A stretch of DNA of 13,290 bases from WJJR01 sp964440935. GTDB taxonomy: Bacteria > Zixibacteria > MSB-5A5 > WJJR01. Position numbers and translations under genes: made by a program. Shown here one piece after another: positions 5,490-13,232 of the stretch (positions are counted from its first letter, which is position 1; every line of letters begins with the position of its first letter). The stretch lies in the NCBI GenBank assembly GCA_964440935.1, contig CAYTTY010000066.1, forward strand, positions 1 to 13,290, written 5' to 3'. Below the pieces are notes generated by a model. It saw only the letters and a program-made list of their open reading frames with translations, was not told where the DNA came from and searched no databases.

Positions 5490-7841
5490 ATGGCCAATCG
5501 TCTGATCAACCAACGATTCGAATTGCTGCGCCGGCTGTCGTCGGATAAAGGCGCGACGCAGTACTATGCGTGGGATCGCGCCAATCCGCGGTCACTGCTG
5601 GTGATTGAGATACCATCACCGGCAGAGCCCGAACGGTACCGACAGATGCTCGCCGGATGGGCGACGCTGCAGCATCCGAATGTGCACCGGTTGTACCATG
5701 CGCTACGCGGGCAGGACGACACGGTTTACCTGGTGTGTGAGTATGTCGATGCACTCGAGCTGGAGACGGTGCTGTCGCGGCTGGGTGAGATCGGGCAACG
5801 GCTCAGTCCTTCAGTGGCGCTGGCAGTGACGCGGTATGTGCTGTTGGGGTTGGCCGACGCACACTCGACCGTCTTCAACGATGCACCCGGCCAGCCCACG
5901 CTCACTCATGGTGCGCTGGACGGGCAGACGATCTGGCTGACCAGCACCGGGCAGATCAAGGTCACTGGTTTCGGTCTGCGTTCAACAGCATCCGCAGATA
6001 CCAATGCTCAGTCCACTGGATCGTCTACGTCAGAATTCAGCGATATCGCGGCAGTGGGCCGGCTTCTGGTTCGCATGCTGTCGCACCCGTCGGCAGCGGG
6101 CGACGATTTCAACGATATCCCGGAGCCGTATCGCGACATCACAGACCGCATGCTCCAGTCATCGCGATCGCCGTGGCTGGGCAACGCCGCCGCACTGGCA
6201 ACCGAGATCGGGCAATTCCCCGAATGCCCGACCGACGATCAAGCCGCGGATCGTATGGCGCGGCTGTTTGAAGCGATTCAAACTGACGACGAAGCCGAAG
6301 AACGTCGACGCATTCACTATCTGCGCGGCGGCGGTGCGGCGCAGTACAAAGAAATACCGGCGACGGAGATCCCGCCGGCAGCGGTCAGTCGAAAACCGCT
6401 CGATCAGGTCATTGACGCGGAGGTTGAAACCAAGCCCGAGGCGCGTCGAGGTAAGACAAGCGCGAATACGGGAAAGCGCAAGCGTACGGTATGGCCGGTA
6501 TTTGTCGTGCTGATACTCGCAACCGCTGTGGGCATCCTCTGGCAGACCGACTTACTATCCCCGATCATTTCGACTGTGCTCTCACCATTCCGTGCAGCAT
6601 TGAAGCCATCGGGACCTGAATTAGTCACGACGCCATCGGGCGCCGAGGTTGTCATCGGGGGTGAAGTGGTCGGGCAGACGCCGTATGTGTTGACTGATTT
6701 GACGCCTGGTCCGATGTCGATCCGTCTGGTGTATCCCGGATTTCGTCCGATTGACACGGTCTTGATTGTTAAAGACCCGAAAGATGTCGGCCCGTTTGAA
6801 CCATTCATATTTAAGAAACGGATCCGGTTCAGCTCAATACCGGGCGGTGCGACCGTGTTTGTCGACGGTCACGAACTGTCTGCACGGGCAGCCGCGGATT
6901 ATTGGGTATCGGCAACCGATACGGTCTTAGTCGAATTTAAGCTCCATAATGAAGAGCCGTTGGCCGCTGCGTATGTCTCGCCCATGATCGGCCTGATCGA
7001 ACCAACCGACACGACGATCTGGACGTGGATTCCGGAGCGCGAGCGGCACGGCGGCGAACTGCTCGGCCAGTTTGAACGGTTGATACGCGTCCGGTCGATT
7101 CCCAGCGGTGCATCGGTCTATGTAAATCGCGATACGATACCGATCGGAGAAACTGAAATTGCCTTCCCGGCGGCCTATGGGCGGCATCGGATCCGGCTCG
7201 AGAAGAGCCCCTTTCTCGACTATTCATTCGATATCACGGTGGGGCGCGATTCGCCCTCGCTCTATTCGGTAGCGCTCCAGCGAACGGTCCATATTCGTGC
7301 GGCCGATGCCCAATCGCCAACGCGAGAATTGGCGGCCCGGATCAATTGGATTCGACAGGGAGACCAGTATTTGAAGACTCCCGCTGACCGGCTCACCACT
7401 CCCTACTCCCTGCTTCTGGACGGGGATGTCCATGAACTTCATCTCAGCCATGAGGAATTTGCCGATACAACGGTCACCATCGCTCCGATGCGACAGTCGA
7501 TGGAAGTCCTGATGCGCCCCCAGCGAGAGGCTGGCGATATCGCTCAATCCGATGAGGGCGATGGGGTTGCAAACCACCGCGGATGGGTCCGATTCGTGGT
7601 CAAGGGAGATGATGGCCGCATCCCCGGGGCCGAAGTGATAGGTGTTGAAAAGAGCACCGGATTGACGTTACGTTACGGCTTGACCGACGCCACAGGCGAA
7701 TTCGTCACGTACGTGCCTGTGGGCGACTATGACTGGCGCGCTTCCAAGCCGGGCTTTGAAGGCCGGAATAATGGTGAGCGGGTCAAGTCCGGTGGCGGCA
7801 TAAAAACAATCACATTGCGATTGAATGATCGTGGCCGATAG
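5490..7841 (+). CDS. Transmembrane pseudokinase with PEGA repeats
   Basis: The 783-residue product has a Ser/Thr kinase-like N-terminal domain (about 8-255). The fold is recognisable from QHPNVHRLY, the hinge LVCEYVDALELETVL, GLADAHS and DIAAVGRLLVRML. The active-site motifs are gone: the Gly-loop is LSSDKGA, the VAIK lysine is Glu40 (LLVIEI), HRD reads HGA (140-142), and DFG reads GFG (160-162). A basic linker leads to one membrane segment (about 334-353). The outer part has three PEGA-like repeats starting near 379 (PSGAEVVIGGE), 446 (PGGATVFVDG) and 533 (PSGASVYVNR). A carboxypeptidase-regulatory-like beta domain follows at about 700-783. PEGA repeats often occur outside the membrane in kinase-like sensors. 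It is probably a catalytically dead scaffold or sensor. The start at 5490 has no strong binding site. FHA and PP2C genes follow in the same operon. Confidence 0.85.
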   Translation: MANRLINQRFELLRRLSSDKGATQYYAWDRANPRSLLVIEIPSPAEPERYRQMLAGWATLQHPNVHRLYHALRGQDDTVYLVCEYVDALELETVLSRLGEIGQRLSPSVALAVTRYVLLGLADAHSTVFNDAPGQPTLTHGALDGQTIWLTSTGQIKVTGFGLRSTASADTNAQSTGSSTSEFSDIAAVGRLLVRMLSHPSAAGDDFNDIPEPYRDITDRMLQSSRSPWLGNAAALATEIGQFPECPTDDQAADRMARLFEAIQTDDEAEERRRIHYLRGGGAAQYKEIPATEIPPAAVSRKPLDQVIDAEVETKPEARRGKTSANTGKRKRTVWPVFVVLILATAVGILWQTDLLSPIISTVLSPFRAALKPSGPELVTTPSGAEVVIGGEVVGQTPYVLTDLTPGPMSIRLVYPGFRPIDTVLIVKDPKDVGPFEPFIFKKRIRFSSIPGGATVFVDGHELSARAAADYWVSATDTVLVEFKLHNEEPLAAAYVSPMIGLIEPTDTTIWTWIPERERHGGELLGQFERLIRVRSIPSGASVYVNRDTIPIGETEIAFPAAYGRHRIRLEKSPFLDYSFDITVGRDSPSLYSVALQRTVHIRAADAQSPTRELAARINWIRQGDQYLKTPADRLTTPYSLLLDGDVHELHLSHEEFADTTVTIAPMRQSMEVLMRPQREAGDIAQSDEGDGVANHRGWVRFVVKGDDGRIPGAEVIGVEKSTGLTLRYGLTDATGEFVTYVPVGDYDWRASKPGFEGRNNGERVKSGGGIKTITLRLNDRGR

Positions 7842-7867
7842 GCCGCGCACGTTGTATTCTCCATTCC

Positions 7868-9145
7868 ATGCCAACCTTCACGATACACAGAGACGGCCAG
7901 ACAGACAGTACGGTGGAGCTGGAGGGTGACCGGATCGAGATGGGGTCCGCGAATACCTGCCAGGTGTTCATCGATGACCTGCTGATCTCGCTGCATCAGG
8001 CCGCGTTCATTCGCACGGAGACTGGCTACGATGTCGAGCCATTGGCCAGAACACCGCAGATGACGCTGAACGGAGAGCCGCTCACGTCGCGGACGCCCGT
8101 CCGGCCTGGATCGACCATTGAGGTCGAGGGGTACACGATCAAGATCGAAATGAAGGGCACTCCGCAGGAAGCAGCGAAACCGGAGCCTGTTGCGAACGAG
8201 CCGATCAAGCAACCATCTCGACCAACGCCGGCATCGAAACCCTCGGGCCAAGGCGATGCCGGTCATGACTTGCCACCCGTGCCGCCGCCTTTGGATATCG
8301 GAGACTTAGAGTCACCACCCAAGCAGCCGGCAGAGGCGACCCCGCCGCAACCACAACAACCCGCACCGGCGCCTCCCCCGCGTGAGGAGGCTCCACAACC
8401 TCCACCGCCATTAGAGACATTCGATGATCCGTCGCAAAAAACCGAGTTCTTCGCGGCGCCGATCGGGCAATTGGAGGCAGTCCAAGGCCCGTTGCAGGGA
8501 CGATCATATCCGATGCGGGCGGGTGAGATGCGCATCGGTCGCGATCAGGACAAGAATGATGTGGTGATCCGTACGGATACCAAGGGCGAGATGGATAAGA
8601 GCATCTCGCGACGGCATGCGTCGATCATCATTGAAGGGAATGCCGCATTCGTGGAAGATCAGGGAAGTGTGGCTGGGACCTTTCTTAATGGGCAGCAACT
8701 CGCACCCAAACAACGGACATCATTAAAGGCAGGCGATCAAATAGAAATCCGATCGGCGAAAGAGAGCACGATCTTCCGTGTCGATTTGGCCGGCCAACCG
8801 GCGCCACCGCCGCCGAGTCCGCCACCATCGCCGGAACCGAGACCGGCGGCACTGGAGAGGAAGCCACAACAAGCGGTTCCGCCCCCACCGCCGCCGAAGC
8901 CTCAGCCGGCGTCCCAGGAGAGTTGGGCAGGACCTCAGTATGACCGGCCGGAGCCTGCAGTAGAACCCGAAGAGGAGCGGCCACGGTCGCGCCGTCGCCG
9001 CCGACGGGCCGAAACCGAAGGCCCGAACCCGTTCGAACAAGTTGGAGCGGGCGGGGGAATGTCCGATGTTCCAATATGGGCCTGGATTGCCATTGGCGCC
9101 GCGGTTATCGTGGTCATATTGCTCATCATTTTCCTTGTGCTGTAA
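7868..9145 (+). CDS. Tail-anchored protein with two FHA domains
   Basis: The 425-residue product is a predicted phosphothreonine reader on the inner face of the membrane. FHA1 (about 1-97) keeps the fold and an LNG turn, but lacks key residues: the GR motif reads GS (26-27), and the SxxH motif reads ISLH (40-43), with Ile at the usual Ser. FHA2 (about 200-302) is canonical, with RIGRD, SISRRH and FLNG. Proline-rich low-complexity linkers surround FHA2 (98-200 and 305-360). An arginine-rich patch (RSRRRRRR) precedes one C-terminal membrane helix (about 401-425, WAWIAIGAAVIVVILLIIF), consistent with a tail anchor and a cytoplasmic N-terminus. It starts 26 bases after the kinase-like gene, without a clear Shine-Dalgarno sequence, and is probably co-transcribed. 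The FHA2 ligand could be a phosphorylated partner dephosphorylated by the next gene's product. Confidence 0.9.
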   Translation: MPTFTIHRDGQTDSTVELEGDRIEMGSANTCQVFIDDLLISLHQAAFIRTETGYDVEPLARTPQMTLNGEPLTSRTPVRPGSTIEVEGYTIKIEMKGTPQEAAKPEPVANEPIKQPSRPTPASKPSGQGDAGHDLPPVPPPLDIGDLESPPKQPAEATPPQPQQPAPAPPPREEAPQPPPPLETFDDPSQKTEFFAAPIGQLEAVQGPLQGRSYPMRAGEMRIGRDQDKNDVVIRTDTKGEMDKSISRRHASIIIEGNAAFVEDQGSVAGTFLNGQQLAPKQRTSLKAGDQIEIRSAKESTIFRVDLAGQPAPPPPSPPPSPEPRPAALERKPQQAVPPPPPPKPQPASQESWAGPQYDRPEPAVEPEEERPRSRRRRRRAETEGPNPFEQVGAGGGMSDVPIWAWIAIGAAVIVVILLIIFLVL

Positions 9146-9193
9146 GAACACATTCGCTGACACCGTTGATTGTTTTATGAAGGATACTTACTG

Positions 9194-10219
9194 ATGCCAG
9201 ATATCAAGATGACCGGAGCCACTCATGTGGGCCGTGTACGCCGAGCAAACGAAGACAATTTTCGCCTGATACCGGAGGCCAATGGTTTAGTCGTCTGTGA
9301 TGGCATGGGGGGACATGCGGCCGGCGAGGAGGCATCCCAGCGGGCGGTCGAGGTCTACGCTCAGTACATCCTTAAATGTGAGAATCTCGCGACAACACCC
9401 CCTTCTCCCGACGTCGATGAGCTCGATGATAGTACCATGCCACCGGTGATGGCAATTCGTCTGGCCAATCGCAGTGTCTTCGAGAAAGCCCAGGCGCAAC
9501 GGAGTATGCGCGGCATGGGCACAACGCTTGTCTCGGCACAGTTTCATGATGGTTACGTTGCGATCTATCATGTCGGAGATTCACGCGCCTACCGTTTTTC
9601 GGATAAGACGCTTGCTCAACTCACGGTCGATCACTCGCTGCTCGCGGAACTACGCGCACAGGGGGAGATTACAGCCGAACAGGAGCGCGATTTCCCCGAA
9701 CGTAACGTGATCACGCGTGCGCTTGGGACTCATCCGTCCGTGCAAGTCGACGTACGTACTGTCGCGACGCAAACGGGCGATTGGTTCTTGCTCTGTTCAG
9801 ATGGACTGTGCGGATACATTGAGGATCCCGAGATTGAAAAGACGTTGGCAAGCCATTATCCCGACGCCGAAAAAGCGGTCAATGCGCTGATTTCGATGGC
9901 CAATGATGCCGGTGGCCACGACAACGTGACGGTGGCTATTGCTGCTGTCGAATCGGCCGGCGCGACCAACGAGGCGATGGAATTCAGCATCACGGTGCCG
10001 CAATCGTCGTACGATGATGCCGTGGCCGAAAGCAAGATTCTTATGGAATTGGGGCTGGTCAATGCACCAGCCGATGAGGATGAAGGCGACACGGACAAGA
10101 TCAAGATTGTCAATCAGCGAGGATCAGACCAGGAGGAAGGCAATACTGAATCATCGGGTGATCTTGAGAAGACTGATCCCGCGCGCCCGCGCAAACGCGG
10201 TATCTGGCCGTGGAAGTAA
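9194..10219 (+). CDS. PP2C-family Ser/Thr protein phosphatase
   Basis: The 341-residue product is a metal-dependent phosphatase of the PrpC/Stp type that removes phosphate from Ser/Thr in proteins. All standard motifs are present: RRANEDN (Asp21), VVCDGMGGHAAGEEA (Asp36), GMGTTL, YHVGDSRAY, NVITRALG, LLCSDGL (Asp203) and HDNVTVAI (Asp243). The metal site is therefore complete and the enzyme should be active. After the catalytic core (ending near 255) comes an acidic, low-complexity extension of about 85 residues that ends in a basic-aromatic tail, KRGIWPWK, which could touch the membrane or a partner. ATG 9194 is preferred because GAAGGA (9179-9184) lies nine bases before it; an upstream TTG at 9170 is in frame but has no binding site. 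It is last in the operon and probably opposes a kinase acting on FHA2 ligands. Confidence 0.95.
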   Translation: MPDIKMTGATHVGRVRRANEDNFRLIPEANGLVVCDGMGGHAAGEEASQRAVEVYAQYILKCENLATTPPSPDVDELDDSTMPPVMAIRLANRSVFEKAQAQRSMRGMGTTLVSAQFHDGYVAIYHVGDSRAYRFSDKTLAQLTVDHSLLAELRAQGEITAEQERDFPERNVITRALGTHPSVQVDVRTVATQTGDWFLLCSDGLCGYIEDPEIEKTLASHYPDAEKAVNALISMANDAGGHDNVTVAIAAVESAGATNEAMEFSITVPQSSYDDAVAESKILMELGLVNAPADEDEGDTDKIKIVNQRGSDQEEGNTESSGDLEKTDPARPRKRGIWPWK

Positions 10220-10316
10220 CGATCCAGACATCAGTTTCCCGCTTATTTCTGATTCCATGAAAGCCGATTTTCCGCGTTGACTTACGTCGTTCTCACGTAC
10301 AAGTTTACTCCCCATC

Positions 10317-10342
10317 GGGCACGAACCAGAGAGTTCGTGCCC
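10317..10342. promoter_or_regulatory. Perfect 10-bp hairpin just upstream of tRNA-Arg
   Basis: GGGCACGAAC (10317-10326) and GTTCGTGCCC (10333-10342) form a perfect stem with a six-base loop, ending seven bases before the tRNA. There is no T-run. It could end the phosphatase transcript or lie in the 5' leader of the tRNA precursor. TTGACT (10277-10282) with TACAAG (10298-10303) is a weak possible tRNA promoter with a 15-base spacer. Confidence 0.65.
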
Positions 10343-10349
10343 AGCGGAT

Positions 10350-10423
<74 letters not shown>

Positions 10424-10552
10424 TTTTGGTCGATTGAACCGGCCTGATCCCAGTTCCTACCAGACTTCAGATTCCTGTTGCCGTTCGCTGCATTGGGCTT
10501 GCACGGACTGCACGTCACTCCGATCATTGGAATAGACACACGGCGTCATCGG

Positions 10553-10558
10553 TATAAG
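10553..10558 (+). promoter_or_regulatory. Possible -10 box for the lipoprotein gene
   Basis: TATAAG lies about 60 bases before the lipoprotein start. TTGGAA at 10527-10532 is the nearest -35-like word, but the spacing (20 bases) is poor. The rest of 10424-10619 shows no gene. Confidence 0.25.
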
Positions 10559-10619
10559 TAGAGAAAGGCGTGTCCCCGGCCGATTCAGTCATTCAGGCAG
10601 CAGACAGGAGGCGCTCACC

Positions 10620-11507
10620 ATGTTGCGAATCATTCTGACGTCAGTGTTTGCGGCCCTTCTACTGGCCTCATGCGGCGGCGAGCAGGCCGTCAATCCTGAT
10701 AGTGGCCGCGATCCGCTGAACCGGACGGTCAGCAATCCGTTCGAATTCGGTTTCGGCGAAACGGTTACGGTCACAAATGAGGGTGTTTCAGTCACCTTTG
10801 TGGAGGTGATCGAGGATTCGCGCTGTCCGACCGATGTGGTTTGTTTCTGGGAAGGCCAGGTGACTCTGGGGCTGGAAGTCGTTGATTTACCGTCGGATAC
10901 ATTCTTCGTACCGGTATCGATGCGTCCCGGCACGCTTGGCCCAATACCGCCGCCAAAGGATACGTTGGGCTTTCGCTTCGCCCTCATTGATGTCACACCG
11001 TATCCGGTGAGCACCGATACGATTGCCGATTCGGAGTATATGGCACGGCTGGCCGTGTTCCGTCTGGATGCGATCGATTCGCTCGACGGTGACGTTCTAA
11101 TCCAGAATGATCCGCCGCCTGTGGGGGATGCCTTTGAACTCGACACGGTGGTGATCGAGGATGACGTTCTTTATGCCACTGTCTGGCACAGCGGGGGCTG
11201 CGGCGACCACGCTTACGAATTGTATTTCGCGCCACCGGGATTCGCGAAATCGTATCCCGTGCAGGCCACCCTGAAGTTCCGTCATACCGATCTGGGCGAT
11301 CCCTGCGACGCCTATTTGAAGAAGGAACTGGCGTTTGATCTGCGACCACTGGCGCAGGCATACGAAATCGGCGCCGGACGCCGTGACTGCATGATTGTGC
11401 ATGTCAGCGATGAGTTATCGGGACGTCCGGAGACGCGGCGGGTGACGGCCTGGTACTATCCAACCGGAATGACACCGTCGCCACCATGCGATCAAATGTC
11501 TGAGTAG
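10620..11507 (+). CDS. Predicted lipoprotein of unknown function
   Basis: The 295-residue product begins with a lipoprotein signal peptide; the lipobox LASC puts lipidation at Cys18, so the mature protein sits on the membrane surface or outer membrane. AGGAGG (10606-10611) lies eight bases before the ATG. The N-terminal half contains FGETVTV...VEVIEDSRCPTDVVCFWEGQ. The C-terminal half contains HSGGCGDHAYELYF, DLGDPCDAYLKKEL and AFDLRPL. These pieces resemble uncharacterised beta-rich lipoproteins common in Bacteroidota and relatives, but I cannot name a domain. Paired cysteines in each half (SRCP/VVCF; GGC/DPC) could form disulfides outside the cytoplasm. There is no catalytic motif. The gene appears to be a single unit, with a hairpin shortly after its stop. 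Confidence 0.85.
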   Translation: MLRIILTSVFAALLLASCGGEQAVNPDSGRDPLNRTVSNPFEFGFGETVTVTNEGVSVTFVEVIEDSRCPTDVVCFWEGQVTLGLEVVDLPSDTFFVPVSMRPGTLGPIPPPKDTLGFRFALIDVTPYPVSTDTIADSEYMARLAVFRLDAIDSLDGDVLIQNDPPPVGDAFELDTVVIEDDVLYATVWHSGGCGDHAYELYFAPPGFAKSYPVQATLKFRHTDLGDPCDAYLKKELAFDLRPLAQAYEIGAGRRDCMIVHVSDELSGRPETRRVTAWYYPTGMTPSPPCDQMSE

Positions 11508-11525
11508 GGCGGTCAGGCATGAATA

Positions 11526-11549
11526 GAATCAGGCATTCCGGCTTGATTC
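11526..11549 (+). terminator. Hairpin after the lipoprotein gene, possible terminator
   Basis: GAATCAGGC (11526-11534) and GCTTGATTC (11541-11549) form a 9-bp stem with one G-U pair and a six-base loop, 18 bases after the stop codon. No T-run follows, so termination is uncertain; transcript stabilisation is an alternative. Confidence 0.4.
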
Positions 11550-11584
11550 GTCCGCACATCCGCATAGCTTCCAGAGTGTTCGTC

Positions 11585-11620
11585 CATGTCGCCTCCGCGG
11601 TTGCACCGCGGGGGGACATG
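11585..11620. promoter_or_regulatory. Strong 15-bp hairpin before the membrane-protein gene
   Basis: The left arm CATGTCGCCTCCGCGG (11585-11600) pairs with CCGCGGGGGGACATG (11606-11620) around loop TTGCA. This gives 15 pairs, one of them G-U, with a single bulged G. It lies 28 bases before the GTG at 11649. It has no T-run and could be a leader structure affecting translation or the end of the preceding transcript. Confidence 0.6.
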
Positions 11621-11648
11621 TGATCAGTCTACCGACGTTGGAGGTGCT

Positions 11649-12047
11649 GTGGATAAACATGTGACTCTTCTGGGAGTCGTACTGATTGCAGCCGGCGCGC
11701 TGGGCTTGCTGGCCGCTGCGATAGTCTTCTGGGCCGTCGCAGGGGGTGCGCTCTTTTCAGGCGATATGACGGCTATTGCCACGACGACCACAATCGCCGG
11801 ACTGATCGGAGGGCTCATCGCTGTGCTGTCGATCCCGGAGATCATCGCGGGAATTGGACTCCTGAAGAAGCAAAACTGGGCGCGCATTATGGCTTTGATC
11901 CTATCGGTCATCAATCTGCTGGAGATTCCGATTGGAACGGTGATCGGGATCTATGGCCTATGGGTTCTGTTGAAACAGGAGACGATCAACATCTTTGAGC
12001 CCAACCGTCAGCAACCAGCCACCTCCACCCCACAACCGACCAGTTAG
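11649..12047 (+). CDS. Small integral membrane protein, about four helices
   Basis: The 132-residue product is hydrophobic, with membrane segments at about 6-30, 45-64 (the second half IAGLIGGLIAVLSIPEIIAGI runs straight into a loop), 75-92 and 95-110. Conserved-looking pieces are IAGIGLLKKQNWARIMALIL and IGIYGLWVLLKQET. This pattern occurs in a widespread uncharacterised bacterial membrane family. The C-terminal tail is short, polar and Pro/Thr-rich. GTG 11649 is chosen because GGAGG (11640-11644) sits just before it. The in-frame ATG at 11586 is buried in the hairpin and would add a non-hydrophobic extension. The SDR gene follows after 12 bases, suggesting co-transcription, but no functional link is clear. 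Confidence 0.75.
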   Translation: MDKHVTLLGVVLIAAGALGLLAAAIVFWAVAGGALFSGDMTAIATTTTIAGLIGGLIAVLSIPEIIAGIGLLKKQNWARIMALILSVINLLEIPIGTVIGIYGLWVLLKQETINIFEPNRQQPATSTPQPTS

Positions 12048-12059
12048 GCACATCTGTCC

Positions 12060-12851
12060 ATGGATCTGGGAATTCACAACAAAGTCGCACTTGTCGCCGC
12101 CGCCAGTCGCGGATTGGGGAAGGCCGTGGCGCTGGAGTTGTCGCGCGAGGGGGTGCGCGTGGCCATATGTTCACGTACAGCGGACACGATCAATCAAGCG
12201 GCCAAAGACATCGCTCAGGAAACGGGACACGACGTCATCGGTATCGCTGCTGATGTGACCGACCGTGACAGTATTCAATCGCTCGTATCGCAGACTGTGA
12301 ATCGTTTCGGATCGGTCGACATTCTGGTCACCAACGCCGGCGGTCCACCATCGGGAACAGTTGCCGATCTGTCACCGGATCATTATCGCAGCGCGGTCGA
12401 ATTAAACTTGATGTCGACGATTACGATGACGTATGAGGCTCTTCCCTACATGCGCAAAGCGCAATGGGGACGTGTCGTCGCGATCACATCAGTTTCCGCC
12501 CGGCAGCCCATCGATGAACTGGTGCTCTCCAACACGGCGCGTGCCGGTGTGCTTGGATTCATCAAGAGTTTCTCCAATCAATTCGCAGGCGAGGGCATCA
12601 CCGCCAATTCCGTGTGTCCCGGGTATACGAAAACCGAACGGACAGTTGAACTGGCGCGCATGTTTGTTGAATCAGGCAAAGGCACCGAAGAGGATTTCTA
12701 CGCCAAGGTTAATCAGCGCGTACCGATGAAGCGCATGGGTCGTGTCGACGAATTTGCTGCCGCCGTGGCGTTTCTCTGTTCAGAGCGAGCCTCATACATC
12801 ACCGGTGTGGCGCTGCCAATTGATGGTGGTTGGGTGAAGGGCTTGTACTAA
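12060..12851 (+). CDS. SDR-family oxidoreductase (FabG-like) with altered catalytic residues
   Basis: The 263-residue product is a cytoplasmic Rossmann-fold short-chain dehydrogenase of normal length. The cofactor loop reads AAASRGLGKA (13-22) rather than TGxxxGIG. CSRT (37-40), with Arg after the second strand, would suit NADP(H). ADVTD, NAGG (92-95), the helix-4 Asn116 and ITSVS (142-146) are present. Where the family has Tyr-x-x-x-Lys, this protein has SNTAR, that is Ser157 and Arg161. This matches an atypical subgroup of 3-oxoacyl-ACP-reductase-like SDRs known to deviate from both motifs. The C-terminal PMKRMGRVDEFAAAVAFLCS and YITGVALPIDGG are standard. Annotation as an active ketoreductase would be unsafe. 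The start has little Shine-Dalgarno support but fits the family N-terminus. A cupin gene follows after 12 bases. Confidence 0.9.
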   Translation: MDLGIHNKVALVAAASRGLGKAVALELSREGVRVAICSRTADTINQAAKDIAQETGHDVIGIAADVTDRDSIQSLVSQTVNRFGSVDILVTNAGGPPSGTVADLSPDHYRSAVELNLMSTITMTYEALPYMRKAQWGRVVAITSVSARQPIDELVLSNTARAGVLGFIKSFSNQFAGEGITANSVCPGYTKTERTVELARMFVESGKGTEEDFYAKVNQRVPMKRMGRVDEFAAAVAFLCSERASYITGVALPIDGGWVKGLY

Positions 12852-12863
12852 AGCGGAGGACAA

Positions 12864-13232
12864 ATGTCAAACGATGATCTGATTCGTACCTGGGACGGCA
12901 CGCCGTTTCCGATGATGATCCGTGATCTCCCCGAGGCCGACATTCCCTTCGACGGTGTGCGAGCCTGGTTGCAGCAGGGACCGAACAGCCAGATCGTGTT
13001 CTTCGATATACAGGAAGGCATGGAAGTGCCCCCGCATGCACACGGTGCGCAGTGGGGCGTACTGATTGAAGGCCGGATGGTGCTGACCATCGACGGCCAG
13101 CCGCGCACGGTCAACAAGGGCGACTGGTATTACATTCCCTCGGGCGTGATGCACTCCGCCGCATTTCCCGAGCGAACGCAGGTCATCGATGTGTTCGATG
13201 ATGTTGGGCGTTATAAGGTGGAATCAAGTTAG
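12864..13232 (+). CDS. Small single-domain cupin protein
   Basis: The 122-residue product is a single-domain cupin. Motif 1 is PPHAHGAQWGVLIEG, with metal-ligand candidates His58 and His60 and Gln63 where many cupins have Glu. Motif 2 is GDWYYIPSGVMHSAAF, with His97. Three His ligands and a Gln suit an Fe, Mn, Ni or Zn site, but the substrate cannot be told: small cupins include isomerases, dioxygenases, epimerases and pure binding proteins. The C-terminus ends VIDVFDDVGRY. GGAGG (12855-12859) lies four bases before the ATG. It is probably in one operon with the SDR and could act on the same small molecule. No terminator is visible in the 58 bases after the stop. Confidence 0.88.
   Translation: MSNDDLIRTWDGTPFPMMIRDLPEADIPFDGVRAWLQQGPNSQIVFFDIQEGMEVPPHAHGAQWGVLIEGRMVLTIDGQPRTVNKGDWYYIPSGVMHSAAFPERTQVIDVFDDVGRYKVESS

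Noticed and set aside
8203..9163. Long minus-strand open frames opposite the FHA gene
   Set aside because: They mirror the proline- and arginine-rich codons of the + strand gene, giving Gly/Arg/Cys-rich low-complexity sequence without start signals.
9170..9193. TTG start for the phosphatase
   Set aside because: ATG 9194 has GAAGGA at a good distance and matches the usual PP2C N-terminus.
11586..11648. ATG start for the small membrane protein
   Set aside because: The ATG lies inside the 15-bp hairpin, and the extension is not hydrophobic or family-like.
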